Positions 33,692 to 42,778 of a stretch of DNA of 64,000 nt are shown in pieces. The notes below the pieces were generated by a model. The model was given only the letters and a program-made list of their open reading frames with translations, searched no databases and was not told the DNA's origin. The stretch's first letter is position 1. The number at the start of each line of letters is the position of its first letter. The position numbers were made by a program, and so were the translations under genes. Source of the stretch: Moraxellaceae bacterium (GTDB lineage Bacteria; Pseudomonadota; Gammaproteobacteria; Pseudomonadales; Moraxellaceae); the NCBI GenBank assembly GCA_029237815.1, contig JAQZBP010000002.1:270917-334916 (forward strand). Direction: 5' to 3'.

Positions 33692-33871
33692 ATGCAAGCA
33701 ATGGAAACCACGATGACCGCATTCAATCCGTTCCCGGCCGCAGGCAACCCCTACGAAGTCGCATCTCTCCTAGACGAACAGGGCCGTGAGATTCCCATCA
33801 CGGAAGAAATGATCGCGCATGCCTGCGATGAGCTGATGAAGCAGTGCCACTTTCCGCCCAAGGCCGCCTGA
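33692..33871 (+). CDS. PA1571-like small protein
   Basis: 59 residues, ATG at 33692 with GAGGTG 6 bases upstream, stop at 33869-33871, strong terminator 30 bases on. The core LLDEQGREIPITEEMI-AHACDEL matches my recollection of the PA1571 family of small gammaproteobacterial proteins (about 60 residues; a GREIPIT segment followed by a helix). Function unknown; no signal peptide or membrane helix. The single cysteines are C46 and C53. Confidence 0.82.
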   Translation: MQAMETTMTAFNPFPAAGNPYEVASLLDEQGREIPITEEMIAHACDELMKQCHFPPKAA

Positions 33872-33901
33872 CCATTCTCGCCTGAGGCAACCCGATTCAA
33901 G

Positions 33902-33931
33902 AATCCCCCGCAGATGCGGGGGATTTTTTTT
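33902..33931 (+). terminator. Terminator after the PA1571-like gene
   Basis: AATCCCCCGC (33902-33911), loop AGAT, GCGGGGGATT (33916-33925), followed by T to 33931. The A-rich flank on the other side is short, so it serves mainly the plus strand, but it also lies just after the RND transporter stop. Confidence 0.9.
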
Positions 33932-33937
33932 GCCTGC

Positions 33938-36900
33938 TCACTCGCCCCCGGTCGCGCCCGTTTCCGGATCGACTGATGCTGCCGCCGGCACAGCGGCCTT
34001 ACCCTTGCGGCCGGTCACGAGGCGGCCGGCCCAGAGGCGCAGGTCGTCCAGATAGGTGTACACCACCGGCACCACCAGCAGCGTCAGCAAGGTCGAGGTG
34101 ACCAGGCCGCCGATAATGGCATGCGCCATCGGGGCGCGCTGCTCGGCGCCATCGCCGAGACCAAGCGCGAGCGGCACCATGCCCATGATCATCGCCGCCG
34201 TCGTCATCAGGATAGGTCGCAATCGCGTGCGGCCGGCTTCCATGATGGCGGTGGTGCGGTCCATGCCGTTGCCCACCGCCACCTTGACGAAGTCCACGAG
34301 CAAAATCGCATTCTTGGTGACGAGGCCCATCAACATGATCACGCCGATGATCGAGAAGATGTTCAGCGTACTACCGAAGGCGAAGAGCGCGATGAACACC
34401 CCGATCAGCGACAGCGGCAGCGAGGTCATGATGGAGACCGGCAGGATGAAGCTGTTGAACTGCGAACCCAGCACCATATAGATGAAGATCACCGCCATCA
34501 GCAGTGCGGTGACCGCGTAGCCGATGGACTCCGCCATGTCCTTGTTCTGGCCCTCAGTCTGGAAGCGGTAGCCCGGCGGCAGCTTCATGGAGGCCTGCAG
34601 GCGGGCGATGTCCGCGCCGATATCGCCGGCGGGCCGCCCGCTCACGTTGGCGTCGATCATCACTTCACGGAACAGGTTGCGGCGGTTGATCTGCGAGGCC
34701 CCGGTGGTTTCCGTGATGCGCGCCACCTGCGTCAGCGGCACCATGTTGGGCAGGCCGCCGGCATTGGTGTAGGCGCTGGACAGGTAGATCTCGCCCAGGT
34801 CGGCGCCGCTGTAGCGCTCGCTGCGCGGCAACTGCACCGTCACGTCGTAGTTTTCGCCCTGGGCGTCCTGCCAGGTCGTGACGTCGTCGCCGGCCAGCAG
34901 CGGGCGCAGCGCCTGCCCCACCTGTGCCACGGACAGGCCGAGGCTCGCCGCCTGGTCGCGGTCGATGTCCACCGCCAGCGTCGGCTTGGGATCCGACAGC
35001 GAGGTACGGATGTCCACGAGGCCCGGAATCTTCTTCAACCCGGCGACCAGTTCGTCCGAGATGCGCTGCAGCTCCTTCAGGTCGGTGCCCTGCACGGAAA
35101 GGATGATGGGCTTCTGGCCGCCGTTCACGGATTCCGCGGCCGCCGCCACCGAGGTGATCTTGATGCCCGCGACATTCAGCAGCCGCTTGCGGATGGCGAT
35201 GACCAGCTCCTTCTGGCTCATGCTGCGCTCAGCCTTCGGCTTTAGGCGCACACGGATGCCCGCGCGCTCCTTGCCGGAGTCCATGCCGCTGTTGATGGTC
35301 GCGTAGGTGGCAATGACCTCCGGATACTCCCGGATGATCCGGGTGACCTGATCCACCTTCTGTTGCGTGTATTCCAGCGCGGAACCGGTCGGCGTCTGGA
35401 AGCGGACATTGATTTCCGACAGGTCAGGCTCGGGCACGAACTCGCCGCCGATGCGCGACGCCAGCATGAAGGCGCCGATCAGCGAGGCCAGCGCCATCAG
35501 CATGACGAGGCTGCGGTTGCCGAAACGCACGCGGTGCAGGCGGGCACCCCGCCACCAGTACGGCAGCGGCACGCTCCAGGTATTACGACGGAAGCTCCAG
35601 CCGATCAGCCTCACGTAGACGTCGCCGAGGTGCTCCAGCGCATCGGAGAAGCGGTCGAGGCCGCGTCCCAGCCAGCTGGTCTTCTGGCGGCCGTGCGTAT
35701 CCGGGTCGTACCAGATCGACGACAGCATCGGGTCCAGCGTGAAACTCACGAACATGGACAGCAGCACCGCCGTCGCGACCGTGACACCGAACTGGAAAAA
35801 GAACTTGCCGATAATGCCGCCCATGAAGGCCACCGGCAGGAACACGGCGACGATGGTCAGCGTGGTGGCGAGCACGGCAAGGCCGATCTCCTTGGTGCCG
35901 TCCATGGCGGCCTCGCGGTGGCCCTTGCCCATGGCGTTGTGGCGCACGATGTTCTCGCGCACCACGATGGCGTCGTCCACCAGCAGGCCGATGCAGAGCG
36001 AGAGCGCCATCAGCGTCATCAGGTTGATGGTGAAGCCGAAGAAATAGATGCCGGCGACGGTGCCGAGCAGCGAGATGGGCAGCGTGAGGCCGGTGATGAC
36101 GGTGGAACGCCAGGACCCCAGGAAAATGAACACGATCAGCACGGCGAGGATGGCGCCCTCGACCAGCGTCTTCTGCACGTCGTCCAGCGAGGCGCGGATG
36201 GATTTCGAGCTGTCGGCGACCAGCACCATGTCCATGCCGGGCGGCAGCGACTGCCGGACCTCCTCCGCGACCTCGCTGGCGTCGTCGACCACGGCGATGG
36301 TGTTGGCGTCCGAGGTCTTGACGATGTCGAGCGACACGGCGCGGCGACCGTTGACCAGCGCCATGGACGCCAGCTCCTGCTCGCCGTCGATGACATCGGC
36401 GACCTGCTCGAGATAGACCGGCCCGCCGGCGCGCTGCGCCACGATCAGCCGGCGGAAATCCTGCGGTTTCTGCAGGCGTCCCTTGATCTGCACCACGAGC
36501 TCGGATTGCTCCGAACTCACCGTGCCGGCCGGCAGCTCCTGGTTCTCCACCTGCAGCGTGCGCACCACCTGGTCGACGCCGACGTTATAGGCGCGCAGGC
36601 GCTCGGGCCGCACATACACGCGGATCTCGCGCTTCACCGCGCCGATCACGTCGACCTTGCCGACGCCCGGCACGGTCTGGAAGCGCTTGCGGATGCGCTG
36701 GTCCACATAGGTGGAAACTTCGCGCGGGCTCAGGGTGTCCGAGGTGAAGGCATAGGACAGCACCGGCATCGCCGAGGGATTGAAGCGCTCGATGAAGGGC
36801 TCGTCGATCTCGTCTCGGAATTCGGCCTTGACCTGCGCGACCTTGTCGCGCACGTCCTGTACGGCCGTGTTCACCGGGACGCTGAGGTAGAACTCGACGA

Positions 36901-37174
36901 AGATCATCGAGCGGCCCTCGTAGGAATACGAGAACACCTGCTTCACGCCTGCAATGGTGTTCAGCGACTCCTCGATCTTGCGCGTGACGTCGGACTCCAC
37001 CACTTCCGGCGACGCGCCCGGATACGGCGTCGTGATCACGACGAAGGGAAAGCCGATGTCGGGAAACTCCTCGACGCGCAATTCACGGTAGGCGAACAGG
37101 CCGAAGACCATTAGCCCCATCATCATCATGGCGGCAAAGACGGGGTTGTTGATGCTGATGCGGGTCAACCACAT
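33938..37174 (-). CDS. RND-family (HAE1) efflux transporter, inner-membrane subunit
   Basis: 1078 residues, usual length for HAE1 pumps. The N-terminus [29 protein letters not shown] and the pattern of one helix, a porter domain, six helices, repeated twice are typical. TM4 carries the proton-relay aspartates in [16 protein letters not shown]. Porter-domain motifs ([29 protein letters not shown]) are kept. It exports drugs or lipophilic compounds with proton exchange. Third gene after the TetR and adaptor genes (12-bp gap to the adaptor). No outer-membrane factor is encoded here, so a TolC from elsewhere is needed. Confidence 0.94.
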   Translation of the reverse strand: MWLTRISINNPVFAAMMMMGLMVFGLFAYRELRVEEFPDIGFPFVVITTPYPGASPEVVESDVTRKIEESLNTIAGVKQVFSYSYEGRSMIFVEFYLSVPVNTAVQDVRDKVAQVKAEFRDEIDEPFIERFNPSAMPVLSYAFTSDTLSPREVSTYVDQRIRKRFQTVPGVGKVDVIGAVKREIRVYVRPERLRAYNVGVDQVVRTLQVENQELPAGTVSSEQSELVVQIKGRLQKPQDFRRLIVAQRAGGPVYLEQVADVIDGEQELASMALVNGRRAVSLDIVKTSDANTIAVVDDASEVAEEVRQSLPPGMDMVLVADSSKSIRASLDDVQKTLVEGAILAVLIVFIFLGSWRSTVITGLTLPISLLGTVAGIYFFGFTINLMTLMALSLCIGLLVDDAIVVRENIVRHNAMGKGHREAAMDGTKEIGLAVLATTLTIVAVFLPVAFMGGIIGKFFFQFGVTVATAVLLSMFVSFTLDPMLSSIWYDPDTHGRQKTSWLGRGLDRFSDALEHLGDVYVRLIGWSFRRNTWSVPLPYWWRGARLHRVRFGNRSLVMLMALASLIGAFMLASRIGGEFVPEPDLSEINVRFQTPTGSALEYTQQKVDQVTRIIREYPEVIATYATINSGMDSGKERAGIRVRLKPKAERSMSQKELVIAIRKRLLNVAGIKITSVAAAAESVNGGQKPIILSVQGTDLKELQRISDELVAGLKKIPGLVDIRTSLSDPKPTLAVDIDRDQAASLGLSVAQVGQALRPLLAGDDVTTWQDAQGENYDVTVQLPRSERYSGADLGEIYLSSAYTNAGGLPNMVPLTQVARITETTGASQINRRNLFREVMIDANVSGRPAGDIGADIARLQASMKLPPGYRFQTEGQNKDMAESIGYAVTALLMAVIFIYMVLGSQFNSFILPVSIMTSLPLSLIGVFIALFAFGSTLNIFSIIGVIMLMGLVTKNAILLVDFVKVAVGNGMDRTTAIMEAGRTRLRPILMTTAAMIMGMVPLALGLGDGAEQRAPMAHAIIGGLVTSTLLTLLVVPVVYTYLDDLRLWAGRLVTGRKGKAAVPAAASVDPETGATGGE

Positions 37175-37186
37175 GGCAGTCGCTCC

Positions 37187-38302
37187 TTACTGGCCGAGCC
37201 GCGCCGGCTGGTTGACGGCGTTTTCGGTCAGGCGTGCCACCACCACTGTCTCGCCCTCGCTGACGCCCTTGCCCAGGAAGAGCCGGTTGCGACGGTCGTC
37301 ACGCCCCGCCACCTCGACCACGCGCTTTTCCAGGCGGCCGTTTTTCAGCACCAGCAGCCAGGGCGCTTGCCCCGCGGTCTCATGCAGCGCTTCCAGGGGC
37401 ACGCCGAGGGCTTCGCCGCCAGCGCCCGCGGCGATCTCGCCACGCGCATACATTCCCCCTTTCAGCTCGAGCCCGGGATTGGCGACGCGCGCATACACGG
37501 CAATCGCTCGGGTACCGGCGTCGGCGACAGGATTGATGCGCACGACCCGGCCCTCGAAGCGGCGCTCGCCGAAGCCGGTGACCGTGAAGGCCACGCGCTG
37601 GCCCGGTTTCACCGCGGCAATCTCCAGCGCCGGCACCGGCAACTCCAGCTCCATTTCCGACAGGTCGACGATCTCGAAGAGGCGCGCATCCATGCCGACA
37701 CTGCTGCCGGGCTCGATGTAGCGCCGCGCGATGATGCCGCCCATGGGCGCGCGCACGTTGGCGTCGTCCAGCGCCTTGCGGGCAATGGCGACGAGGGCCT
37801 GCTGCGCGCGCATGTTCTCCTCGCGCGCCATGGCCTCGCCCACGCTGCGGGCGTATTCGATTTCGGAGAAGTATTTCTTTTCGTAGAGCTGCTTGTTGCG
37901 TTCGGCAAGGGCCCGTGCAAGATCGGCGTCGACCTTGGCGGCGGCGACATTGGCCTCGGCCTGGCGCAGGCGTGCCTCGAGATCCTGGGTGCCGAGGCGC
38001 GCCAGTACCTGGCCCTGCTTCACGCGTTCGCCCTCGCGCACGAGCACGGCGCCGACATCCGCCGAGACGCGCGACTGTACCGTGGTCTGCGTGAGCGGCT
38101 GCAGGGTACCGGAGACCGGCAGTCCCCCACTGATGACGGCTTTTTCGACACGGGCCACATCCACTGCGGCCAGCTCCAGCGGCGCCACGGCCTCGACCTG
38201 CTGGCCCGCCTTCTGCTCCGGCGACCCGCAGGCGACGGTAAGCAGCGCCAGCACCGCGGGTGCGAGCAGGGCCAGGGCACGCGTGGGAAAGTCATGCGTC
38301 AT
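37187..38302 (-). CDS. RND efflux periplasmic adaptor (membrane fusion lipoprotein)
   Basis: 371 residues from the ATG at 38302 (GGAG upstream). The lipoprotein signal ends at the lipobox LTVAC. The lipoyl/barrel-sandwich halves (VSADVGAVLVREGERVKQGQVLARL and NVRAPMGGIIARRYIEPGSSV) enclose a helical hairpin (RQAEANVAAAKVDADLARAL). The beta-barrel and membrane-proximal domains follow. It bridges the RND subunit to an outer-membrane channel. Its start overlaps the end of the TetR gene by 11 bases. Confidence 0.93.
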   Translation of the reverse strand: MTHDFPTRALALLAPAVLALLTVACGSPEQKAGQQVEAVAPLELAAVDVARVEKAVISGGLPVSGTLQPLTQTTVQSRVSADVGAVLVREGERVKQGQVLARLGTQDLEARLRQAEANVAAAKVDADLARALAERNKQLYEKKYFSEIEYARSVGEAMAREENMRAQQALVAIARKALDDANVRAPMGGIIARRYIEPGSSVGMDARLFEIVDLSEMELELPVPALEIAAVKPGQRVAFTVTGFGERRFEGRVVRINPVADAGTRAIAVYARVANPGLELKGGMYARGEIAAGAGGEALGVPLEALHETAGQAPWLLVLKNGRLEKRVVEVAGRDDRRNRLFLGKGVSEGETVVVARLTENAVNQPARLGQ

Positions 38303-39104
38303 GGTGGGTCTCCGGTGCGAAATCATTCTTGTCGTTGGAATCAGATGCGCGGGGCGCCATGCCCTGCCACAGCATGCGGAAGATGGTCGGCAGCAAGCGC
38401 TCGAAGTCGATCTGGTCGCCCTTGATCAGCCAGGCGATGACGAGGCCGTCGAAGAGCGCCGTCCAGAACACGCCGGCGGAGGCCGGATCCATGTGGCCGG
38501 CCGTGATGCCGTGCCTCTGCAATTCACGGGTAAAGCTGCCGGACATCGCCCAGACCTGGTCGTAGAAGCCTGCCAGGCGCTCGCGTACCTCGTCGTCGCG
38601 GCTCAGGTTCAGGCACTCGAGGTAGAGGCGGCCCCAGTCGGGGTCGCTGGTGCAGCGGGCGATGCCCGAGGCGAACATGCGGGTGAGGGTCGCCTGGGCG
38701 TCGCCGCCGTCGCGGATCAGGGTCTGGAGGTCACCCATCAGCGGCGCCGTGTCCTGGCGCAGGCGGCAATCGAGCAGGGCGAACAGGAGGTCGTTCTTGT
38801 TGCGGAAGTGCCAGTAGATGGCGCCCTTGGTGAGGCCGGCATCGGCGGCGACCTCGTCCAGCGAGGCTTTCTGGAAGCCCTTGCGGGCAAACACACGGGC
38901 CGCGCTGGCAATGATCCGGTCCCGTGTCTCATGGGCCGGCGCCTGGTAGGACAGCAGCGCGGAGAAGTTCTCGGGCGGCCCCAGGTGCTCTCGCACCTCG
39001 GCCTCGGAGGCCTGTGCCAGTAGCGCGACCTCGGTCAGCGATGGCAGTCGCGGGGCACTGTGGCGGGCAGCGTCGCGCAGGGCGCTGAGCAGCTTGTCGC
39101 GCAT
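38292..39104 (-). CDS. TetR-family repressor with extra N-terminal segment
   Basis: 270 residues. The TetR DNA-binding domain is at about 60-107 (TRDRIIASAARVFARKGF, GLTKGAIYWHFRNKNDLL). The C-terminal ligand domain has an AcrR/TtgR-like length. Ahead of it, 58 extra residues contain LPSLTEVALLAQASEAEVREHLG, which itself looks like a helix-turn-helix. It is the first gene of the efflux operon and lies behind two operator-like palindromes, so it probably represses its own operon until an effector binds. Confidence 0.9.
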   Translation of the reverse strand: MRDKLLSALRDAARHSAPRLPSLTEVALLAQASEAEVREHLGPPENFSALLSYQAPAHETRDRIIASAARVFARKGFQKASLDEVAADAGLTKGAIYWHFRNKNDLLFALLDCRLRQDTAPLMGDLQTLIRDGGDAQATLTRMFASGIARCTSDPDWGRLYLECLNLSRDDEVRERLAGFYDQVWAMSGSFTRELQRHGITAGHMDPASAGVFWTALFDGLVIAWLIKGDQIDFERLLPTIFRMLWQGMAPRASDSNDKNDFAPETHHDA

Positions 39105-39131
39105 GGGATCCGGCTCCGGGAAGAATCCGGG

Positions 39132-39175
39132 ATTATTAGCATACCGGTCAGTATGGCGTACATACCGCTTGGTAT
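39132..39175 (-). promoter_or_regulatory. Promoter and twin operators of the efflux operon
   Basis: Two 14-bp near-palindromes of the form ATACCG-nn-nnGTAT lie at 39141-39154 (ATACCGGTCAGTAT) and 39162-39175 (ATACCGCTTGGTAT), with starts 21 bp apart, two helical turns. An extended -10-like TGCTAATAAT on the minus strand ends at 39132 and abuts the first site. Binding of a TetR dimer pair here would block the operon. Confidence 0.75.
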
Positions 39176-39229
39176 TTTAGTGCCTGCTACCTCCTAGTGA
39201 GCGCTTGTGCGGAGCAACCGGCCGCACTA

Positions 39230-39251
39230 GATTCAAACACCTGCTTGAATC
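39230..39251. promoter_or_regulatory. Inverted repeat upstream of the CecR-like gene
   Basis: GATTCAA (39230-39236) and TTGAATC (39245-39251) form a perfect 7-bp dyad around 8 bases. It is 41 bases before the start of the plus-strand TetR gene and matches the layout of an autoregulatory operator of CecR/TetR proteins (inference). Confidence 0.65.
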
Positions 39252-39291
39252 ACTTGTATCAACCCACCGGGAAAGCCCCCAAGGAGCCCGC

Positions 39292-39963
39292 ATGTACCGC
39301 ATCCGTCCGCTCTCCGCCGTCGGCACCGACTCCAGCGCCGCCACCCGTGCCGCCCTGATCGACGCCGCCGCACCGATGTTCATCGCCCAGGGCTTCGAAA
39401 GCACCAGGACCCGCGACATCGCCGACAAGGCGAAGGCCAACGTCTCGGCCATCAACTACCACTTCGGCAGCAAGATGGGCCTCTACCAGGCGGTCATCAA
39501 GAAGCAGTCGGAGGCCATGATCGAGACCTATCCGCTCGAGACGGCGGCCGTGCGCGAGTCCGACCCCGCCACGCGCCTGCACTGGCTGGTGCTCAACCTC
39601 CTCCGCCGCGTCTTCACGACGCACGAGGACGACCGCATCAAGATCTGCGTGCGCGAGTTCGTCCAGCCTACCGAGGCCCTGGATTTCCTGGTGAACGAGA
39701 TCGTGAAGCACCAGTTCGCAATCATGAAATCGGTTGTGGCGGCGGTGCTGGCGCGCGATGCGGACGAGGCGGAGATCCACCGTTTCGCCGTGAGCGTGGT
39801 CAGCCAGTGCTACCACTACGGCATGGCCGAGCCGATGCTGACGCGGCTTGGCGTGAAGCTGCCGGAAACGGATGCGGAAATCGTGGAGCTGGCCGAGCAC
39901 ATCACGCGCTTCAGCCTGGCCGGGCTGCGTGCCTCCCGCGGAGCGCCGCCACAAGGCAAGTAG
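39292..39963 (+). CDS. TetR/AcrR-family regulator, CecR-like (DUF1956)
   Basis: 223 residues from the ATG at 39292 with AAGGAG 5 bases upstream. The HTH is at about 18-65 (TRAALIDAAAPMFIAQGF, VSAINYHFGSKMGLYQAV). The C-terminal region (RLHWLVLNLLRRVFTTHEDDRIKICVREF, split by turns) and VSQCYHYG follow CecR/YbiH-type proteins, where helices 4-7 sense drugs. Divergent from the efflux operon, it may control that operon or distant genes. Confidence 0.9.
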   Translation: MYRIRPLSAVGTDSSAATRAALIDAAAPMFIAQGFESTRTRDIADKAKANVSAINYHFGSKMGLYQAVIKKQSEAMIETYPLETAAVRESDPATRLHWLVLNLLRRVFTTHEDDRIKICVREFVQPTEALDFLVNEIVKHQFAIMKSVVAAVLARDADEAEIHRFAVSVVSQCYHYGMAEPMLTRLGVKLPETDAEIVELAEHITRFSLAGLRASRGAPPQGK

Positions 39964-39985
39964 CACCGCCTGAAGCAGTCAGAAG

Positions 39986-40014
39986 AAGGTGGCCTGGGCC
40001 ACCTTTTTTCTTTC
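39986..40014 (+). terminator. Terminator of the CecR-like gene
   Basis: AAGGTGGC pairs with GCCACCTT around CTGG and is followed by TTTTCTTTC. The rest of the gap to 40237 shows no gene; it should hold the promoter of the PI-PLC gene. Confidence 0.8.
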
Positions 40015-40237
40015 CTGCATGCGGCACGCCGAAGCTCACGCCGCGAATGGCGCAGCCAGCCCCGGCCACCACCCGGCCCAGGGCAATACGCCGCCGGTCC
40101 GGATGGCCGCAAACATCCCCGGCGCTGTCCGCAAGCGTCCTGTTCCCCGCATTGCCGCACGCTACCCTCACTACGCCGGCCTCCCCGCCGATACCACGAG
40201 AACTTGAATAATCTTCAATAACAAAGAGGCATACGCC

Positions 40238-41848
40238 ATGGAAAAACTACTGAAGGGGCTCACCCTCCTGTGCGCCCTGACCCTGAGCACCAGTGCGCTG
40301 GCTGACAGCATCGCCGACTTCAACAACAGCTGGGCCGGCAAGGCCCTGGCGCTGCAGCGCCAGCTCGACGTGGCCTCTCCGCTGAAGGACAACAACATCC
40401 TCGGCACCCACAACTCCTACAACTCCTCGGATTACACCACCCCGATCCGCTACCTGGACCCGCAACAGCAGCATTCCATCCAGGACCAGCTGCGCATGGG
40501 GGCCCGCTTCATCGAGCTGGATGCGCACTGGACCGCCCACACCCATGGCTGGCCCTGGGAATGGGGCACCGGCCTGCTGCTCTGCCACTCCGGCATCGGC
40601 ACGAGCTGGGGCGACCTGCACGTCGGCTGCAGCACCACGGACCGCTTCGTGCGCGACGGCCTGCAGGAAGTGCGGAGCTGGCTGGACGCCAACCCGAATG
40701 AAGTCATCATCCTCTACGTGGAAGACCACACCGACGGCCGCCACCAGGAACTGCTCAACGTCCTCAACAGCACGCTCGGCGGCAAGATCTACGCGAGCGG
40801 TGGCTGCAAGGCGATTCCCGACACACTGACCAAGGCGCAGGTGCGGCAGGCCGGCAAGCAGGTGGTGTTCTGGAAGGATGGCGGCTGCTCCGGCAACAGC
40901 GGCATGGCCAGCCTGGCCTATGACAGCCTCGGCAACATCGGCCGCATCTGGGAAGACGGCACGGCGATCGGCTTCTTCAACGGTCTGTTCAACGGCGGCG
41001 TGGACCGCATCAGCGCTGACAATGTGCGCACCGCCTTCAAGACCGGAGGCAACATCGTCAACCTCGACCACATGGTGACGACTGACGGCCGCCTCGCCGC
41101 CGGCGTCTGGAGCTGGGACGCCAACGAGCCGAACAACTACGGCGGCAACCAGGACTGCGCCGTGCAGTGGGGCAACGGCCGCTGGGACGACACCGACTGC
41201 AGTAACCGCTTCGCCTACGCCTGCCACCAGCCGGGCACGAACAACTGGTACGTGACGCAGCAGACCGGCACCTGGAGCGGCGGTGCCGCCGCGTGCGCGG
41301 CGGTAGGCAACAACTACAAGTTCGATGTGCCGACCAACAGCTACGACAACGAGCAGCTGAAGGCGGCCAAGGGGCCGGTGGCCAACGTCTGGCTGAACCA
41401 CAACGACATCGCGGTCGAAGGCCAGTGGATCATTCCGGGCGTGACGACCGGTGCCGCCGCCTATCGCGCGCTGACCGATGGCCGCAGCGGCCTTTGCCTG
41501 GACGTGAGCAACAGCGGCACCGCCAACGGCACCCCGGTGCAGCTCTGGACCTGCAACGGCACCAATGCGCAGAAGTGGTGGTACGACGCCGCCAACGGCT
41601 TCCTGCGCAGCGCCGTGGGCAGCAACAAGTGCCTGGACAATCGTGGCCAGGCGTACAACGGCGGCGAGATCGTCATCTGGGATTGCGTGGACAGCAACAA
41701 CCTGCGCTTCGACTGGATCGGCAACACGCTGCGCAACCGCCACAACAACAGCATCGCCGTGGACGCCTACGGGACGAGCGCCGGTTCGCGCGTGGGCCAG
41801 TGGAGTTATAACGGTGGCCTGAACCAGCAGTGGAACTGGGGCAACTGA
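40238..41848 (+). CDS. Secreted PI-PLC-like phosphodiesterase with C-type-lectin-like and ricin-type lectin regions
   Basis: 536 residues; signal peptide 1-22 (MEKLLKGLTLLCALTLSTSA then LAD). Residues 45-285 are a PI-PLC X-type TIM barrel: first catalytic H58 in LGTHNSYNS, E93/D95 in FIELDAHW, second catalytic H117 in LLCHSG. Residues 289-398 carry C-type lectin elements: WSWDANEPNN (EPN motif), CAVQWGNGRWDDTDC, then a Trp/Cys/Asn-rich part usually found at the start of such domains. Residues 405-536 are a ricin-type beta-trefoil (CLDVSNSGTANGTPVQLWTC, KWWYD, LNQQWNW). It probably binds glycans and cleaves phosphoinositide-type or GPI-like lipids; the substrate is unproven. Confidence 0.85.
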   Translation: MEKLLKGLTLLCALTLSTSALADSIADFNNSWAGKALALQRQLDVASPLKDNNILGTHNSYNSSDYTTPIRYLDPQQQHSIQDQLRMGARFIELDAHWTAHTHGWPWEWGTGLLLCHSGIGTSWGDLHVGCSTTDRFVRDGLQEVRSWLDANPNEVIILYVEDHTDGRHQELLNVLNSTLGGKIYASGGCKAIPDTLTKAQVRQAGKQVVFWKDGGCSGNSGMASLAYDSLGNIGRIWEDGTAIGFFNGLFNGGVDRISADNVRTAFKTGGNIVNLDHMVTTDGRLAAGVWSWDANEPNNYGGNQDCAVQWGNGRWDDTDCSNRFAYACHQPGTNNWYVTQQTGTWSGGAAACAAVGNNYKFDVPTNSYDNEQLKAAKGPVANVWLNHNDIAVEGQWIIPGVTTGAAAYRALTDGRSGLCLDVSNSGTANGTPVQLWTCNGTNAQKWWYDAANGFLRSAVGSNKCLDNRGQAYNGGEIVIWDCVDSNNLRFDWIGNTLRNRHNNSIAVDAYGTSAGSRVGQWSYNGGLNQQWNWGN

Positions 41849-41868
41849 GCGTACTCCGCATCAGCATG

Positions 41869-41896
41869 GGGACACCGCCGCCACTGGCGGTGTCCC
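41869..41896 (+). terminator. Stem-loop after the PI-PLC gene
   Basis: GGGACACCGCC (41869-41879) pairs with GGCGGTGTCCC (41886-41896) around GCCACT, 20 bases after the stop. The T-run is poor, so it may be a weak terminator or an mRNA-end stabiliser. Confidence 0.55.
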
Positions 41897-42202
41897 TGCG
41901 TCCTCGCACATGATTTCCTGACAGACGCCGCCAACCCTCACGCATGCAGCCGAATGGGCATACCTGTTCAGGAAGTTGCGAACATCCGGTACGTCACACT
42001 TCTTCGCGAATCCGGCAGTAGCCGCCTCGACATCCCATCCCGCAAATCTCTCCACACCGCCGGGCAGCTTCTGCCGCGCCACTGCGCTGCAGTGTCCTCC
42101 GGGACATCGACGTCGAGCCGCAGGTCGTCATCGTCACTTTCAAATCAAGGCGCGCCACTCTCTGTCGAGCTGCAGCAAGTGCTGCATCGGCCCGGCTGAT
42201 AG

Positions 42203-42591
42203 CCGCTGTACGATCAAGGGAATTGCACCGATTCTGCGCTGGAGACCTCGGGCTATTTTCGCATCGATGCGGAAGCGAGGAACGAAGCGGAGCTGGAGCG
42301 CGTACTTGCCGAAGGCGAGGGAAGAACCAGATGCCGGCCATGCAAATGAGCTTTTGCTTTTTCCTGCCTTCGCTGCTGCTCTCGGGCTTCATGTTCCCCT
42401 TCCGCGGCATGGCGTCGGCGCAGACAACAGGCGAAGCGCTGCCGCTCACGCATTTTCTGCGCATCGTGCGCGGCGTCCTGCTGAAGGGTAACGGCGGACT
42501 GGAGACCTGGCCGCATGTATGGCCGCTACCGGTCTTCATCGTGGTGGCAGTGGGAGTCGGGCTGAAACGTTACCGGCACACGCTGGACTGA
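42203..42591 (+). pseudogene. Remnant of an ABC-2 type transporter permease
   Basis: Two fragments in different frames. The first (about 42203-42350) encodes LYDQGNCTDSALETSGYFRI and DAEARNEAELERVLAEGE, which matches the first periplasmic loop of ABC-2 permeases. The second, in another frame (about 42340-42591), encodes the C-terminal end: FFLPSLLLSGFMFPFRGM, GEALPLTHFLRIVRGVLLKG and VGLKRYRHTLD before the stop. The region between these in intact permeases (about 200 residues) and the start are missing. An internal deletion plus frameshift is the simplest reading. No ATPase partner is nearby. The interval 41897-42202 holds no gene I can support. Confidence 0.8.
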
Positions 42592-42778
42592 AGAGCGTCC
42601 CGCTTCCTGGCAGATATCGCCACCCGCACGGCATCGAACTCGCACCGACCAAGGTGATCATCATCAGCTACTGCGAGTTGAACCGTTTTCTTTACCATGA
42701 AACCTGATGGAAAGCGGACGCTTCAGCGCTCTCCCTCAGATGGCACCGGACGCATACCCATTCATGGAGGAAGGCCAT

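Noticed and set aside
41861-42082. Minus-strand 73-codon frame next to the permease remnant
   Set aside because: No recognisable domain, no ribosome site, overlaps the stem-loop after the PI-PLC gene.
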